DNA of 64,000 bases from Oceanobacillus halophilus (GCF_003628505.1 NZ_RBZP01000001.1:310001-374000); one strand, 5' to 3'. Shown: positions 19,179 through 28,897, numbered from the stretch's first letter. The notes: generated by a model not told the origin, from the sequence alone. Made by a program: numbers and translations.

Positions 19179-19315
19179 CTATAAGGATTTGTCACTTTCT
19201 TAATAAATTGGTAAAAGTTTCATAATATTACTTTTCACTATCATAAAAATCATTTATGATAGAATTATATTGCAATAAGTTTGTGGATGAATTAGCATAT
19301 ACAAAGGGGCTTATT

Positions 19316-20107
19316 ATGGAGAAAAATGAATGGTACTTTGAGTATGAAATTCAAAAGAATCGCCCTGGATTACTGGGAGAAATTACATCCTTATTAGGAA
19401 TGCTGTCTATAAATATTATTACAATTAATGGTGTAGAAAATTCCCGTAGAGGAATGCTTCTTCTTTCCGAATTTGATGAGAATATTATTCGATTTAAAAC
19501 CATTTTGCAGATGATGGAAACGATAAAAATAACCAAGATACGCAAGCCGAAATTGAAAGATAAATTGGCGGTGCGTCACGGAAAATATATTCATACAGAT
19601 GTCGATGATCGTAAAACATTTCGTTTCGTAAGAGATGAATTAGGATTATTAGTTGATTTCATGGCAGAATTGTTTAAACAGGATGGGCATAAATTAATAG
19701 GAATTCGCGGGATGCCACGAGTTGGTAAAACAGAATCAGTAGTTGCTGCTAGTGTTTGTGCAAATAAGCGTTGGCTTTTTGTTTCTAGTACCATGTTAAA
19801 GCAAACAGTTAGGAACCAGTTAATTGATGGTGAATATGGTGCTGATACTACGTACATAATGGACGGGATTGTATCCACTAGACGTGCAAATGAGAAGCAC
19901 TGGCAATTAATTCGTGAAATCATGCAGCTACCTGCAGTGAAAATTGTCGAACATCCTGATATTTTCGTACAAACCACTGAGTATTCTTTGGACGATTTTG
20001 ATTATATTATCGAGTTACGGAACTTTGAAGAGGAAGAGATTACATATGAAACATTTGAACAGCAGCAATTCAGTGGAGAGAGTGGTTTATCGATGTTTGA
20101 TTTCTAA
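19316..20107 (+). CDS. ymfK: DUF3388 protein YmfK: ACT domain plus P-loop region
   Basis: A 263-residue protein from the ATG at 19316, which follows AAAGGGGC (19303-19310) and begins MEKNEWYFEYEIQ; an upstream in-frame ATG at 19256 lacks a ribosome binding site. The N-terminal third is an ACT-like ligand-binding domain (NRPGLLGEITSLLGMLSINI). The middle has GIRGMPRVGKTESVVAAS, a Walker-A-like loop. The combination suggests a ligand-regulated nucleotide-binding protein. Function is unknown. It precedes rodZ as in other Bacillaceae. Confidence 0.88.
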   Translation: MEKNEWYFEYEIQKNRPGLLGEITSLLGMLSINIITINGVENSRRGMLLLSEFDENIIRFKTILQMMETIKITKIRKPKLKDKLAVRHGKYIHTDVDDRKTFRFVRDELGLLVDFMAELFKQDGHKLIGIRGMPRVGKTESVVAASVCANKRWLFVSSTMLKQTVRNQLIDGEYGADTTYIMDGIVSTRRANEKHWQLIREIMQLPAVKIVEHPDIFVQTTEYSLDDFDYIIELRNFEEEEITYETFEQQQFSGESGLSMFDF

Positions 20108-20211
20108 CAGAGTTAGAAAAAAGTTATGCTTTATTCCTGCATAAGTAACGACTAAGGCTTTGCTAAAAACATAGCTAAGTCTAAGTTTTTTAAGAACGGA
20201 AGGTGTTTTTA

Positions 20212-21141
20212 ATGGATATTGGGGCTAGGCTTAAAGAGGCTAGAGTTTCAAAGGGATTATCATTAGAAGAACTACAAGAAGAAACAAAAATTCAAAAACG
20301 GTATTTGGCAGCAATTGAAGAAGGAAAACTTGAGATTCTACCAGGGAAATTTTATGCCAGAGCTTTTATAAAGGAATACGCAAATGCTGTAGGTATTGAT
20401 CCTAGTGAACTCTTGGAAGAGCATAAGGAAGAGATTCCAAAGAATGAAGATGAGTCTGAAGTCCAATATAGCCGAATGCAACGGTCTAGAAAAGATAACA
20501 GTGTAGAAAAAAGTTCAAAAGTGTTTTCAGTCTTTCCTACCATTATTGTTGTGTTATTAATAATAGGTATTTTCTTTGTGTTTTGGTACTTTAGAGATGG
20601 CTTAACAAATAATGGAAATGAAGTACAAGAAGAAGGACTTAATGATAATGAGATTATTATTAGCAATCCTGATGAGACGAATGGCGGGGATGACGCCAAT
20701 ACTACTGGAGAAGAAACGGAGAATGAAGATGAGTCTTCCGACGAACAACCATCGGATGAAGAAACAGTTGAGGAAGATACAGAAGAAGAACAGACTCAGC
20801 CTGAATTTACGATAGTAGAAGAAGGAACAGGATCTAGTCCAAAATCTACACTGGAACTTAATAACGTAGGGGAAGAAATAGAGGTTGTTTTTGAAACAGC
20901 CGGGGAAACATGGCTTGATGTTATTAACGATGAGGGTACAAGCGTCATTAGTGAAAAATTCGTTGCTGAAAATTCCCCTTTAGAAGTAGATCTGAGTGGT
21001 ACAAGTGAAATGTTTCTTAATATAGGAAATGCAGCAGATTTAAAAATAACGATTAATGGGGTTGAAATGGAATACCCAGTTGATCCGGAAAAATTTGTTC
21101 ACCAAGGAATAACGATTAATATTAAACAAGCAAATGAATAA
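20212..21141 (+). CDS. rodZ: RodZ/YmfM, cytoskeletal membrane protein
   Basis: Links MreB to the membrane and supports rod shape. 309 residues from the ATG at 20212 (ribosome binding site GGAAGGTG at 20198-20205). Order: N-terminal helix-turn-helix domain (DIGARLKEARVSKGLSLEELQ...YLAAIEEGKL), one membrane segment near residues 110-130 (FPTIIVVLLIIGIFFVFWYF), a long acidic linker rich in E, D, S and T, and an outside beta domain (DUF4115 type, GETWLDVINDEG). It lies upstream of pgsA. Confidence 0.92.
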   Translation: MDIGARLKEARVSKGLSLEELQEETKIQKRYLAAIEEGKLEILPGKFYARAFIKEYANAVGIDPSELLEEHKEEIPKNEDESEVQYSRMQRSRKDNSVEKSSKVFSVFPTIIVVLLIIGIFFVFWYFRDGLTNNGNEVQEEGLNDNEIIISNPDETNGGDDANTTGEETENEDESSDEQPSDEETVEEDTEEEQTQPEFTIVEEGTGSSPKSTLELNNVGEEIEVVFETAGETWLDVINDEGTSVISEKFVAENSPLEVDLSGTSEMFLNIGNAADLKITINGVEMEYPVDPEKFVHQGITINIKQANE

Positions 21142-21160
21142 AAGACGGATAAAGTAACCT

Positions 21161-21203
21161 ATGATAAACCCTTCCTAATAGCTTAAGTGGAAGGGTTTAT
21201 CAT
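21161..21203 (+). terminator. Long perfect hairpin after rodZ
   Basis: A perfect 15-bp stem (21161-21175 with 21189-21203). The T tract on the plus strand is poor, so termination may be partial. Confidence 0.6.
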
Positions 21204-21343
21204 ATTGGAAATGCAATTAGTAACGTTTATTGATATTATTTTATTCAAGACCGAATCTTTTCTTAGAATGGAATTTCTATCTATTCAGCAAATAAACTCT
21301 GTAAAAAAAGCATCTTATTCAAAAACAGAAAGGAATTAAAAAC

Positions 21344-21922
21344 ATGAATTTACCCAATAAACTCACTATCTCAAGAATCTTACTCATTCCTATATTTATT
21401 ATTTTATTAAGTATCCCATTTGAATGGGGGACATGGAATATTGGGCATACCGATTTACCGGTGTCGCATTTTATAGCAGCTCTTATTTTTATTATTGCAT
21501 CTGGTACAGATTGGGTAGATGGTTACTACGCCCGAAAATATAATTTAGTGACAAATCTTGGGAAGTTTTTGGATCCACTGGCTGACAAATTATTAGTATC
21601 AGCTGCATTAATTTTATTAATTGAAATAGGTTTAGCACCTGCATGGGTTGTTATCATTATTATAAGTAGAGAATTTGCTGTAACCGGGTTACGATTAGTT
21701 GCAGCTGGTGAGGGAATGGTCTTAGCAGCTGGAAACATGGGGAAAATTAAAACTGCTACACAAATGATTGCTATTGCGGTTTTGTTATTGCATCATTTTC
21801 CATTCTCTTATATTGGATTTCCTTTTGGGAGCATCATGTTATATATAGCACTATTTTTTACGATTTTATCTGGTTTTGATTATTTTATAAAAAATTGGCA
21901 TATAATGAGGGATTCTAAATGA
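21344..21922 (+). CDS. pgsA: CDP-diacylglycerol-glycerol-3-phosphate 3-phosphatidyltransferase
   Basis: Makes phosphatidylglycerol phosphate, the first committed step to phosphatidylglycerol and cardiolipin. 192 residues, polytopic membrane enzyme. The CDP-alcohol transferase motif is intact: DWVDGYYARKYNLVTNLGKF then LDPLADK, with all metal-binding aspartates. AAAGGAA precedes the ATG. It overlaps cinA by 4 nt (ATGA). Confidence 0.96.
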   Translation: MNLPNKLTISRILLIPIFIILLSIPFEWGTWNIGHTDLPVSHFIAALIFIIASGTDWVDGYYARKYNLVTNLGKFLDPLADKLLVSAALILLIEIGLAPAWVVIIIISREFAVTGLRLVAAGEGMVLAAGNMGKIKTATQMIAIAVLLLHHFPFSYIGFPFGSIMLYIALFFTILSGFDYFIKNWHIMRDSK

Positions 21923-23169
21923 CAAAACAATTAAAATCTGAAATTGTTGCAGTAGGTACAGAATTGTTATTAGGGCAAATTGCAAATACAAATGCTCAGT
22001 GGTTATCGGAAAAACTCGCTCTACAGGGAATTAACATTTATCATCACACTGTAGTTGGTGATAACTTGCAACGAATTAAAAAAGTCTTTGAACAGGCACA
22101 AAATCGTTCGGATATCATCCTAGTGACTGGGGGATTGGGGCCAACGGAAGATGATCTAACTAGAGAGGCCTTCCAACTTATGAGTAACTTGGAGATGACA
22201 GAACATGCGCCATCCATGAAAAAAATAAAAAATTACTTTAGCAGACACAACCAAAACATGACACCAAATAATTCAAGGCAAGCACGTGTTTTTAAAGGGA
22301 GTAAAGTTCTCTTTAATCGTGTAGGAATGGCTCCAGGCATGATTGTTAAACACGAGTCCAATACATGGATCTTTCTACCAGGTGTACCAGGAGAGATGAA
22401 AGATATAGTAACCCATGATGTTTTGCCATTTTTACAAGAAGAAACTGGTAATAAGGAATTAATTAAATCGCTTGTCTTAAAATTTATCGGAATAGGCGAA
22501 TCTGCTTTAGAACATGAATTAAAAAGTCTTATACAATCACAGCAAAACCCAACAATTGCTCCACTAGCGCAAAATAATGGTATTCTCTTACGACTTACAG
22601 CGAAGGGAGAGTCTGAGAAGTATGTAGATGAACTGTTGGATAAAACCAAAAGTCAAATTCTTGCTAAAGTTGGAGATTACTTTTTTGGGGAAAATGATCA
22701 GACCATTGAACAAGAAGTAGTAAGACTTCTACAAGAGCAGAACAAAAAAATTGCAGCGGCTGAAAGTCTTACTGGCGGAATGTTCACAAATAAACTTATC
22801 TCTGTTAATGGTGCATCCAGTGTATGCCCTGGTGGTATTGTTAGTTATGATAAAAAAGTTAAACAAAATATACTAGGTGTAGCACCAGAAACTATAAAAA
22901 ATAAGGGGACGGTAAGTGAAGAGTGTGCTATTGAAATGGCACAAAATGTTTCTCAGAAGCTAGATTCAGATATTGGGATTAGTTTTACTGGTGTAGCAGG
23001 ACCTGACCGAGTGGAAGGGAAACCAGTTGGAACAGTATATATTGCCCTTATTTCTAAAGATGGATATCAACTTGTTCAGAGGTTTGAGTTTATGGGAAAT
23101 CGAAATATAATACGTAATAGAGCAACACTAAAAGGATTAGAAATTATTTTTAATTTCCTAAAATCATAA
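21919..23169 (+). CDS. cinA: CinA, competence/damage-inducible protein
   Basis: 416 residues with two domains. The N-terminal molybdopterin-binding-like (COG1058) domain has EIVAVGTELLLGQIANTNAQ and VTGGLGPTEDDLTREA. The C-terminal amidohydrolase domain has AAAESLTGGMFTNKLISV and ISFTGVAGPDRVEGKPVGTV. Homologues act in pyridine nucleotide recycling (NMN deamidase, ADP-ribose pyrophosphatase). Synthesis is coupled to pgsA by overlap. It lies directly upstream of recA, the classic cinA-recA pairing, although recA has its own promoter. Confidence 0.95.
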   Translation: MTKQLKSEIVAVGTELLLGQIANTNAQWLSEKLALQGINIYHHTVVGDNLQRIKKVFEQAQNRSDIILVTGGLGPTEDDLTREAFQLMSNLEMTEHAPSMKKIKNYFSRHNQNMTPNNSRQARVFKGSKVLFNRVGMAPGMIVKHESNTWIFLPGVPGEMKDIVTHDVLPFLQEETGNKELIKSLVLKFIGIGESALEHELKSLIQSQQNPTIAPLAQNNGILLRLTAKGESEKYVDELLDKTKSQILAKVGDYFFGENDQTIEQEVVRLLQEQNKKIAAAESLTGGMFTNKLISVNGASSVCPGGIVSYDKKVKQNILGVAPETIKNKGTVSEECAIEMAQNVSQKLDSDIGISFTGVAGPDRVEGKPVGTVYIALISKDGYQLVQRFEFMGNRNIIRNRATLKGLEIIFNFLKS

Positions 23170-23232
23170 AACAGGGCCTATTATTTATTTAAATATAAAA
23201 ATCTGCACTATTACTAGTCTGAAATTAAGTTT

Positions 23233-23261
23233 TTGACGTATTTCTTTGTCTAAAATATAAG
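23233..23261 (+). promoter_or_regulatory. recA promoter (sigma-A)
   Basis: TTGACG (23233-23238), 17-bp spacer, TATAAG (23256-23261), about 75 bp before the recA start codon. Confidence 0.7.
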
Positions 23262-23273
23262 AACGTTTATTCG
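23260..23273 (+). promoter_or_regulatory. LexA box at recA
   Basis: AGAACGTTTATTCG fits the Bacillus LexA pattern CGAACRNRYGTTYG at 11 of 14 positions. It overlaps the end of the -10 hexamer and the likely start site, where a repressor would block transcription. Confidence 0.7.
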
Positions 23274-23340
23274 ATTTTTTCTTGGCAAATGATCAAAAAC
23301 AATGTATGATGGAAGTAGTTAATTTAAGGAGGTAGTCTCG

Positions 23341-24375
23341 TTGGGTGATAGAAAACAAGCTTTAGATATGGCTTTAAGACAAATAGAGAAACAATTCGGT
23401 AAAGGTTCTATTATGAAACTCGGTGATCAAGAAGCACAAAAAATCGCAACGATTCCTAGTGGCTCTCTAGCACTAGATGTTGCATTGGGAATTGGTGGTT
23501 ATCCAAGAGGTAGAGTAATAGAAATCTATGGCCCAGAATCTTCGGGTAAAACAACCGTAGCACTACATGCCATCGCAGAGGCACAAAGACAAGGTGGACA
23601 AGCTGCTTTTATTGATGCTGAACATGCGCTTGATCCAATCTATGCACGTGCGTTAGGTGTAAATATAGATGAGTTACTGTTATCACAACCAGATACAGGA
23701 GAACAAGCTTTAGAAATAGCTGAAGCACTAGTCCGTAGTGGTGCAGTCGATATCGTTGTGGTTGACTCCGTTGCAGCACTTGTTCCAAAAGCAGAAATTG
23801 AAGGTGATATGGGAGATGCGCACGTTGGATTGCAAGCGCGACTCATGTCACAAGCATTAAGAAAACTTTCTGGTGCAATTAACAAATCAAAAACTACTGC
23901 TATTTTCATTAACCAGATTCGTGAAAAAGTTGGTATTATGTTCGGAAATCCAGAGACAACACCAGGTGGACGTGCACTTAAATTCTATTCTTCAGTTAGA
24001 CTCGAAGTTCGTCGTGCCGAACAATTAAAACAGGGTAATGAAGTGGTAGGTAGTAAAGCTAGAGTTAAAGTGGTGAAGAATAAAGTTGCACCACCATTTA
24101 AACAAGCAGAAGTAGATATTATGTATGGTAAGGGAATTTCTAAAGAAGGAGAACTTATTGACATCGGTTCTGACCTTGATATTGTTGATAAGAGCGGTGC
24201 ATGGTATTCATATAATGGTGAAAGAGTCGGACAAGGAAGAGAGAATGCAAAACAATTCCTTAGAGAGAATCCAGAAATTATGAATGAAATTCACCAAAAA
24301 ATACGAGAAAGTTACAATTTAGATGCTGAACCTGAAGAAACCGAGAAAACAGGTCAAGAAACACTTGATGTATAA
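23341..24375 (+). CDS. recA: Recombinase RecA
   Basis: ATP-dependent strand-exchange protein and co-protease for LexA. 344 residues. It starts at TTG 23341, eight bases after AAGGAGGT; no ATG fits. Walker A is GPESSGKTT (64-72), Walker B lies in [15 protein letters not shown], and L2 is near [20 protein letters not shown]. The acidic C-terminal tail ([16 protein letters not shown]) is normal. It has its own promoter with a LexA box. Repeat R4 begins 21 bp after the stop and probably provides the terminator. Confidence 0.98.
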   Translation: MGDRKQALDMALRQIEKQFGKGSIMKLGDQEAQKIATIPSGSLALDVALGIGGYPRGRVIEIYGPESSGKTTVALHAIAEAQRQGGQAAFIDAEHALDPIYARALGVNIDELLLSQPDTGEQALEIAEALVRSGAVDIVVVDSVAALVPKAEIEGDMGDAHVGLQARLMSQALRKLSGAINKSKTTAIFINQIREKVGIMFGNPETTPGGRALKFYSSVRLEVRRAEQLKQGNEVVGSKARVKVVKNKVAPPFKQAEVDIMYGKGISKEGELIDIGSDLDIVDKSGAWYSYNGERVGQGRENAKQFLRENPEIMNEIHQKIRESYNLDAEPEETEKTGQETLDV

Positions 24376-24395
24376 ATAAATTGAAGACGCAATTT

Positions 24396-24625
24396 GAGGC
24401 TGGGACATAACTAAAGTTTTTAACTCAGGAAACGAACAATGTGCTACTTAGCGGAGATATACGTAGACTCCTGCGGGATGATAGGCCTAGATGAGACACC
24501 GCAGTGCGTTAGCACGAAGGAGGCTCATCAGCCGCCCGCGGAAAGCGAAGTATATTTCCAGAGCGGTATTTACGCACCAATCATGTTCAGGTTTTCCTTT
24601 GAGGAAATACTTTTGTCCCAGCCTC
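24396..24625 (+). repeat. Intergenic repeat R4: same core, different ends (GAGGCTGGGACA)
   Basis: Ends are GAGGCTGGGACATAA (24396-24410) and TTTTGTCCCAGCCTC (24611-24625), inverted to each other and followed by TTTTTC, so the ends can form a terminator for recA. The interior has TAGCGGAGATATACGTAGACTC, GCACGAAGGAGGCTCATCAG and GCGGAAAGCGAAGTATATTT, the second-arm core of the GGCTCTTTT family. No gene inside. Confidence 0.85.
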
Positions 24626-24941
24626 TTTTTCATCTCAAAAGACTGCTTTCAAAAGTTTTATATATTTGTTTCGAGATTGATAGAAACTGCGACATAGTTG
24701 GAATTCCTATCATCTGTGCTCTCCCTTATTTTATTGGAGTTAGCATCTTCCGTTCGTTACAGAAGAATATTACGCTTTCGGCAGGAACGGCTTTAGACTG
24801 ATTCAAACAATGTTCACAATACTCACGCAAATAGTTGAATAGTTACAGACTAGTGGAGAAAATACACGGGGATTCCTTGTAAAAGAAACCTCTTTTTCAA
24901 AAATAATCGATATTATATTAGACAGTTCTTATGACGATTTC
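24626..24941. other. Gene-free stretch with degraded repeat fragments
   Basis: Contains ATTGATAGAAACTG near 24676 and GGAGAAAATACACGGGGATTCC near 24855. Both match parts of the GGCTCTTTT-family repeats but without ends, so they look like old remnants. No open frame with a ribosome binding site is seen. Confidence 0.5.
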
Positions 24942-24970
24942 TTGACATTTGTAATACAGACAATTACAAT
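24942..24970 (+). promoter_or_regulatory. Promoter of rny (sigma-A)
   Basis: TTGACA (24942-24947), 17-bp spacer, TACAAT (24965-24970). It predicts a 5' leader of about 100 nt before rny. Confidence 0.65.
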
Positions 24971-25080
24971 TGATATTGTATAATTTTATAATTTTTATAA
25001 GATTAATTGTTAGATTATGCACCTAAAATGTTACATGCCGACAATATGAATGAAAACCTATGGCAATAGGAGGTGAAATT

Positions 25081-26643
25081 ATGGACATTATTTATGTAGT
25101 CATCTCCATTTTGCTTACTCTGATCGTCGGTATTGTTGTTGGTTATCTGATACGTAAATCTATTGCAGAAGCTAAAATTTCTAGTGCGGAAAACTTAGCA
25201 AAACAGATTGTGGATGAAGCACGCCGAAATGCAGAAGCCTCCAAGAAGGAGGCGCTTCTTGAGGCGAAAGATGAAAATCATAAACTTCGTCAGCAAACAG
25301 AAGATGAATTGCGTGATCGTCGTATGGAAGTACAAAAGCAAGAAAATCGGCTGTTGCAAAAAGAAGAGAGTCTTGACAGAAAAAGTGAAACCTTAGACAA
25401 GCGTGAACTGTTGTTAGAGAACAAAGAGCAATCACTAGCAGAAAAACAACAACAAATTGAAGAAATGAAAAGCAAAGTGGAAGCTATGAAAGAAAAGCAG
25501 CAAACGGAGCTTGAGCGCATTTCTGGTTATACTACAGACCAAGCAAAACAGATTATTTTAGAACGTATCGAAAACGAAGTAAAACACGATTCTGCTGTAA
25601 TGATTAAAGAAGCAGAAAATCGTGTGAAAGAAGAAGCTGATAAAAAAGCAAAAAGTATTCTATCACTTGCTTTACAGCGCTGTGCTGCAGACCACGTTGC
25701 TGAAACAACAGTATCTGTTGTAAATCTTCCAAATGATGAGATGAAAGGTCGAATCATTGGACGTGAAGGTCGTAATATACGTACACTGGAAACGTTAACT
25801 GGTATTGATCTAATTATTGATGATACCCCTGAAGCAGTTGTATTATCTGGTTTTGATCCAATTCGAAGAGAAATTGCTCGTATTGCATTAGAAAAACTTG
25901 TTCAAGATGGTCGTATCCATCCTGCTCGTATTGAAGAAATGGTGGATAAGGCTAGACGCGAGGTTGATGAATATATACGCGAAGTGGGAGAAGAAACAAC
26001 ATTTGAGGTTGGTGTACATGGTCTACATCCAGACTTAGTGAAGATACTTGGACGTTTGAAATATCGTACAAGCTATGGTCAAAATGTGCTGAAGCATTCT
26101 ACTGAGGTTGCATACCTTTCCGGTTTACTTGCTGCTGAATTAGGCGAAGATGTAACGTTAGCAAGGAGAGCTGGTTTGCTTCATGATATAGGTAAAGCAA
26201 TTGATCATGAAGTAGAAGGCAGCCATGTTGAAATTGGTAAAGAGTTAGCTTTGAAGTATAAAGAACACCCAGTTGTTATAAATTCAATTGCTTCTCACCA
26301 TGGAGATGAAGAAGCTACTTCCGTTATTGCTGTATTAGTAGCTGCGGCGGATGCGTTATCTGCTGCTAGACCTGGTGCAAGAAGTGAAACACTTGAAAAC
26401 TATATCAAGAGATTAGAAAAACTTGAGGAAATCTCTGAATCATTTGAAGGTGTTGAGAAATCATTCGCAATACAGGCTGGCCGCGAAATTAGAATCATGG
26501 TCAAACCGGATGAAGTAGATGACTTAGAATCCGTACGTGTTGCAAGGGATATACGCAAACGGATTGAAGGTGAACTTGATTATCCAGGACACATAAAAGT
26601 CACAGTAATCAGAGAAACAAGATCAGTTGAATATGCGAAATAA
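25081..26643 (+). CDS. rny: Ribonuclease Y
   Basis: Membrane-anchored endoribonuclease that starts decay of many mRNAs. The ATG at 25081 follows AGGAGGTG and gives 520 residues, the B. subtilis length. Order: one N-terminal membrane segment ([21 protein letters not shown]), a long charged coiled coil to about residue 200, a KH domain ([21 protein letters not shown]) and an HD domain with [12 protein letters not shown] and HHGDEEATS. Partners encoded nearby are pnp and ricA. Confidence 0.97.
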   Translation: MDIIYVVISILLTLIVGIVVGYLIRKSIAEAKISSAENLAKQIVDEARRNAEASKKEALLEAKDENHKLRQQTEDELRDRRMEVQKQENRLLQKEESLDRKSETLDKRELLLENKEQSLAEKQQQIEEMKSKVEAMKEKQQTELERISGYTTDQAKQIILERIENEVKHDSAVMIKEAENRVKEEADKKAKSILSLALQRCAADHVAETTVSVVNLPNDEMKGRIIGREGRNIRTLETLTGIDLIIDDTPEAVVLSGFDPIRREIARIALEKLVQDGRIHPARIEEMVDKARREVDEYIREVGEETTFEVGVHGLHPDLVKILGRLKYRTSYGQNVLKHSTEVAYLSGLLAAELGEDVTLARRAGLLHDIGKAIDHEVEGSHVEIGKELALKYKEHPVVINSIASHHGDEEATSVIAVLVAAADALSAARPGARSETLENYIKRLEKLEEISESFEGVEKSFAIQAGREIRIMVKPDEVDDLESVRVARDIRKRIEGELDYPGHIKVTVIRETRSVEYAK

Positions 26644-26645
26644 GC

Positions 26646-26681
26646 AAACAAAAGCAGTCCTATGACTGCTTTTGTTTTTTT
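26646..26681 (+). terminator. Terminator after rny
   Basis: A perfect 14-bp stem (26646-26659 with 26664-26677), CTAT loop, T run. Repeat R5 follows at once. Confidence 0.9.
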
Positions 26682-26689
26682 GATAGACT

Positions 26690-27513
26690 TTTTCATGTCA
26701 TAAATATATAGATTGGTAATATCTTTAATTCAGAATAATGTAGCTATCGCTCACACTTATGTTTGATTTGTGCGATCATTCGCTCCGGCAGAATACTTGC
26801 GGTACGCGGGCACGGCCTCAGCCTCCTCGCGGAAAGACTATACCTGCGCCTGCGTCTACTAGTAACGCTTCGAAGTAGGATTCCTCGGCGCAAGGGCCAA
26901 AGAAGCTTCGTCAAGTAGTACCCTCGCTGTGGGGTCTTCGGACACGTGCTTTTCCCGCAGGACAAAGAAGACTACGTCAGCGAAGCATCGCACGAAGAAA
27001 ATGTGCTTTTCATTTTCGAGGAGTCTTCGTATTCTGCCTCCGCTATGTTATAAGCTCTTGATAGCTTTAAGGCTATAGACCATAACGTCAAGTTTGAGGT
27101 AGTTGTTCGTTGTTTAAACAGAATTTTCGAAGTTAAATACAAGTAGAGCAGGAACTTAGCGTAGGAAATACACGGAGACTCCTTGAAAAAAGAAGACCAC
27201 TTTTTTCTGCGTGCGATGTAACCTGCCGAAGCGTTCCTTGTCCTGCGGGAAGAAGAGCATCGGTGAGACTACGTAGTGAGGGAACTACTTGAATAATCTT
27301 CCTCGTTCCCTTGCGCCGAGAAAGCCCGCTTCGAAGCACTACTGGAAGACGCAGGCGCAAACGCTTTCAGCACGAAGGAGGCTCATAAGCTCCCCGCGGA
27401 AAGCGGAGTGTATTTCCGTAGCGGTGCTAACGAATTGCTCCATTAGTTATTTATTCTGAATGAAATAAATCAGGAGTTGCTATCAACTTAGAAGATATAA
27501 TTGCTAAAGGTAT
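26690..27513 (+). repeat. Intergenic repeat R5 (longest copy, near-palindromic, ends eroded)
   Basis: About 820 bp between rny and ymdB. The outermost GGCTCTTTT tips are lost, but the subterminal parts remain (ATATAGATTGGTAATATCTTTAATTCAG left; CAGGAGTTGCTATCAAC right). The core is two diverged arms in inverted order: TGCGCCTGCGTC...CTCGGCGCAAGGG (26845-26896) pairs with CCCTTGCGCCGAG...GACGCAGGCGCA (27308-27359). About 26935-27050 pairs more loosely with 27157-27262. The GCGGGCACGGCC motif lies at 26799-26832. Minus-strand open frames (26744-26965, 27133-27360) track this repeat and recur in other copies, so they are not called. Confidence 0.85.
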
Positions 27514-27591
27514 ACGGAGTTTCCTTAAATTTTGACATTAAAAAAACTATATGAAAAACTATAGGTATTATAATAGATAGGATGATTTTTT

Positions 27592-28389
27592 ATGAAAATA
27601 TTATTTATTGGTGATGTTGTTGGGTCGCCTGGAAGAGAAATGGTAAAAGAGTATTTGCCAAAGCTAAAAGAAAAATATCGGCCCAATTTAACTATCATTA
27701 ATGGAGAAAATGCTGCAGCAGGTAAAGGAATTACCGAAAAGATATATAAGCAATTTATGGAATGGGGAGCCCAGGTTATTACAATGGGAAACCACACTTG
27801 GGACAAAAAAGAGATATTTGAATTTATTGATGATGCTAAATACATGATTCGTCCTGCTAACTTCCCAGAAGGAACGCCAGGAAAAGGAATTGTCTATGTA
27901 AATGTTAATGGAGTAGAAGTAGCTATTATTAATTTGCAGGGAAGAACTTTTCTTCCAGCAATTGATGATCCTTTTTTAAAGGCCGATGAACTAGTTGAGG
28001 AAGCAAAAAAACGTACAAATCTTATTTTTCTGGATTTTCATGCAGAAACAACTAGTGAAAAACAAGCTATTGGCTGGTATTTAGACGGTCGTGTGAGCGC
28101 GGTTGTTGGAACACATACGCATACTCAAACAGCTGATGAACGCATATTACCTCAAGGAACTGCATATATAACTGACGTAGGTATGACAGGACCCTATGAT
28201 GGAATTCTTGGGGTAGATCGAGATGCAGTAATTAAAAAATTTAAAACTTCATTACCAGTACGATTTGAGGTTACCAAAAACGGAAGAACACAGCTTGGAG
28301 CAATACTAGTGACACTTGATAATAAAACTGGACAGACATCCAAGGTTGAGAGAATACTAATAAATGATGATCATCCATTCTTCGGGTAA
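27592..28389 (+). CDS. ymdB: Metallophosphoesterase YmdB
   Basis: A 265-residue phosphodiesterase with activity on 2',3'-cyclic nucleotides in B. subtilis, where it affects biofilm and motility decisions and RNA levels. The calcineurin-like core is visible: FIGDVVGSPGREMV, INGENAAAGKGI, TMGNHTWDKKEIF, then LDFHAETTSEKQA and VVGTHTHTQTADERILP with metal ligands. The ATG follows a weak GGATGA site. It stands next to rny and spoVS as in B. subtilis. Confidence 0.95.
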   Translation: MKILFIGDVVGSPGREMVKEYLPKLKEKYRPNLTIINGENAAAGKGITEKIYKQFMEWGAQVITMGNHTWDKKEIFEFIDDAKYMIRPANFPEGTPGKGIVYVNVNGVEVAIINLQGRTFLPAIDDPFLKADELVEEAKKRTNLIFLDFHAETTSEKQAIGWYLDGRVSAVVGTHTHTQTADERILPQGTAYITDVGMTGPYDGILGVDRDAVIKKFKTSLPVRFEVTKNGRTQLGAILVTLDNKTGQTSKVERILINDDHPFFG

Positions 28390-28541
28390 AAAAATATCTA
28401 TCATAAATTTATTATAAAGGGCTTCATGAAGGTGATTAAATTGAATCTTATGAAAAATTGATGCATAATAGGGAATAAGCTAACATCTCCAAGAATATAG
28501 TAGCAATAGAACTACAATAGCAAATGAAGGAGGTACTAGTC

Positions 28542-28802
28542 ATGGAAGTATTAAAGGTTTCAGCGAAATCAAGTCCAAATTCAGTAGCGGGTGCACTTGC
28601 GAATGTTTTACGTGAACGTGGTACAGCGGAGATTCAGGCTATAGGGGCAGGTGCGCTAAATCAGGCTGTAAAAGCTGTTGCTATAGCGAGAGGATTTGTA
28701 GCACCTAGTGGAGTAGACTTAATTTGCATCCCTGCCTTCACAGATATTATGATTGATAACGAAGAAAGAACAGCAATTAAATTGATTGTTGAACCTAGAT
28801 AG
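28542..28802 (+). CDS. spoVS: Stage V sporulation protein S
   Basis: An 86-residue Alba-like protein needed for late sporulation and septation control in B. subtilis. The start is the ATG at 28542 (MEVLKVSAKSSPNSVAGALA), eight bases after AAGGAGGT, giving exactly the family length. The sequence is among the most conserved in spore formers (IQAIGAGALNQAVKAVAIARG). A terminator follows at 28867. Confidence 0.96.
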   Translation: MEVLKVSAKSSPNSVAGALANVLRERGTAEIQAIGAGALNQAVKAVAIARGFVAPSGVDLICIPAFTDIMIDNEERTAIKLIVEPR

Positions 28803-28866
28803 ACTATCTTGTTCATTCAACATAGACCTCATGGTTCTTATCTATCAGATTTTTAATCTTGTTTTG

Positions 28867-28897
28867 AAACCTTCCTAATTGATGGAAGGTTTTTATT
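28867..28897 (+). terminator. Terminator after spoVS
   Basis: Stem AAACCTTCC (28867-28875) with GGAAGGTTT (28884-28892), then T run. Confidence 0.88.

Noticed and set aside
24439-24801. 120-codon plus-strand frame after recA
   Set aside because: Runs through repeat R4 and degraded repeat remnants; no family resemblance and no ribosome binding site.
26744-27360. Minus-strand frames between rny and ymdB
   Set aside because: Produced by the palindromic core of R5; similar frames appear in R8 and R9.
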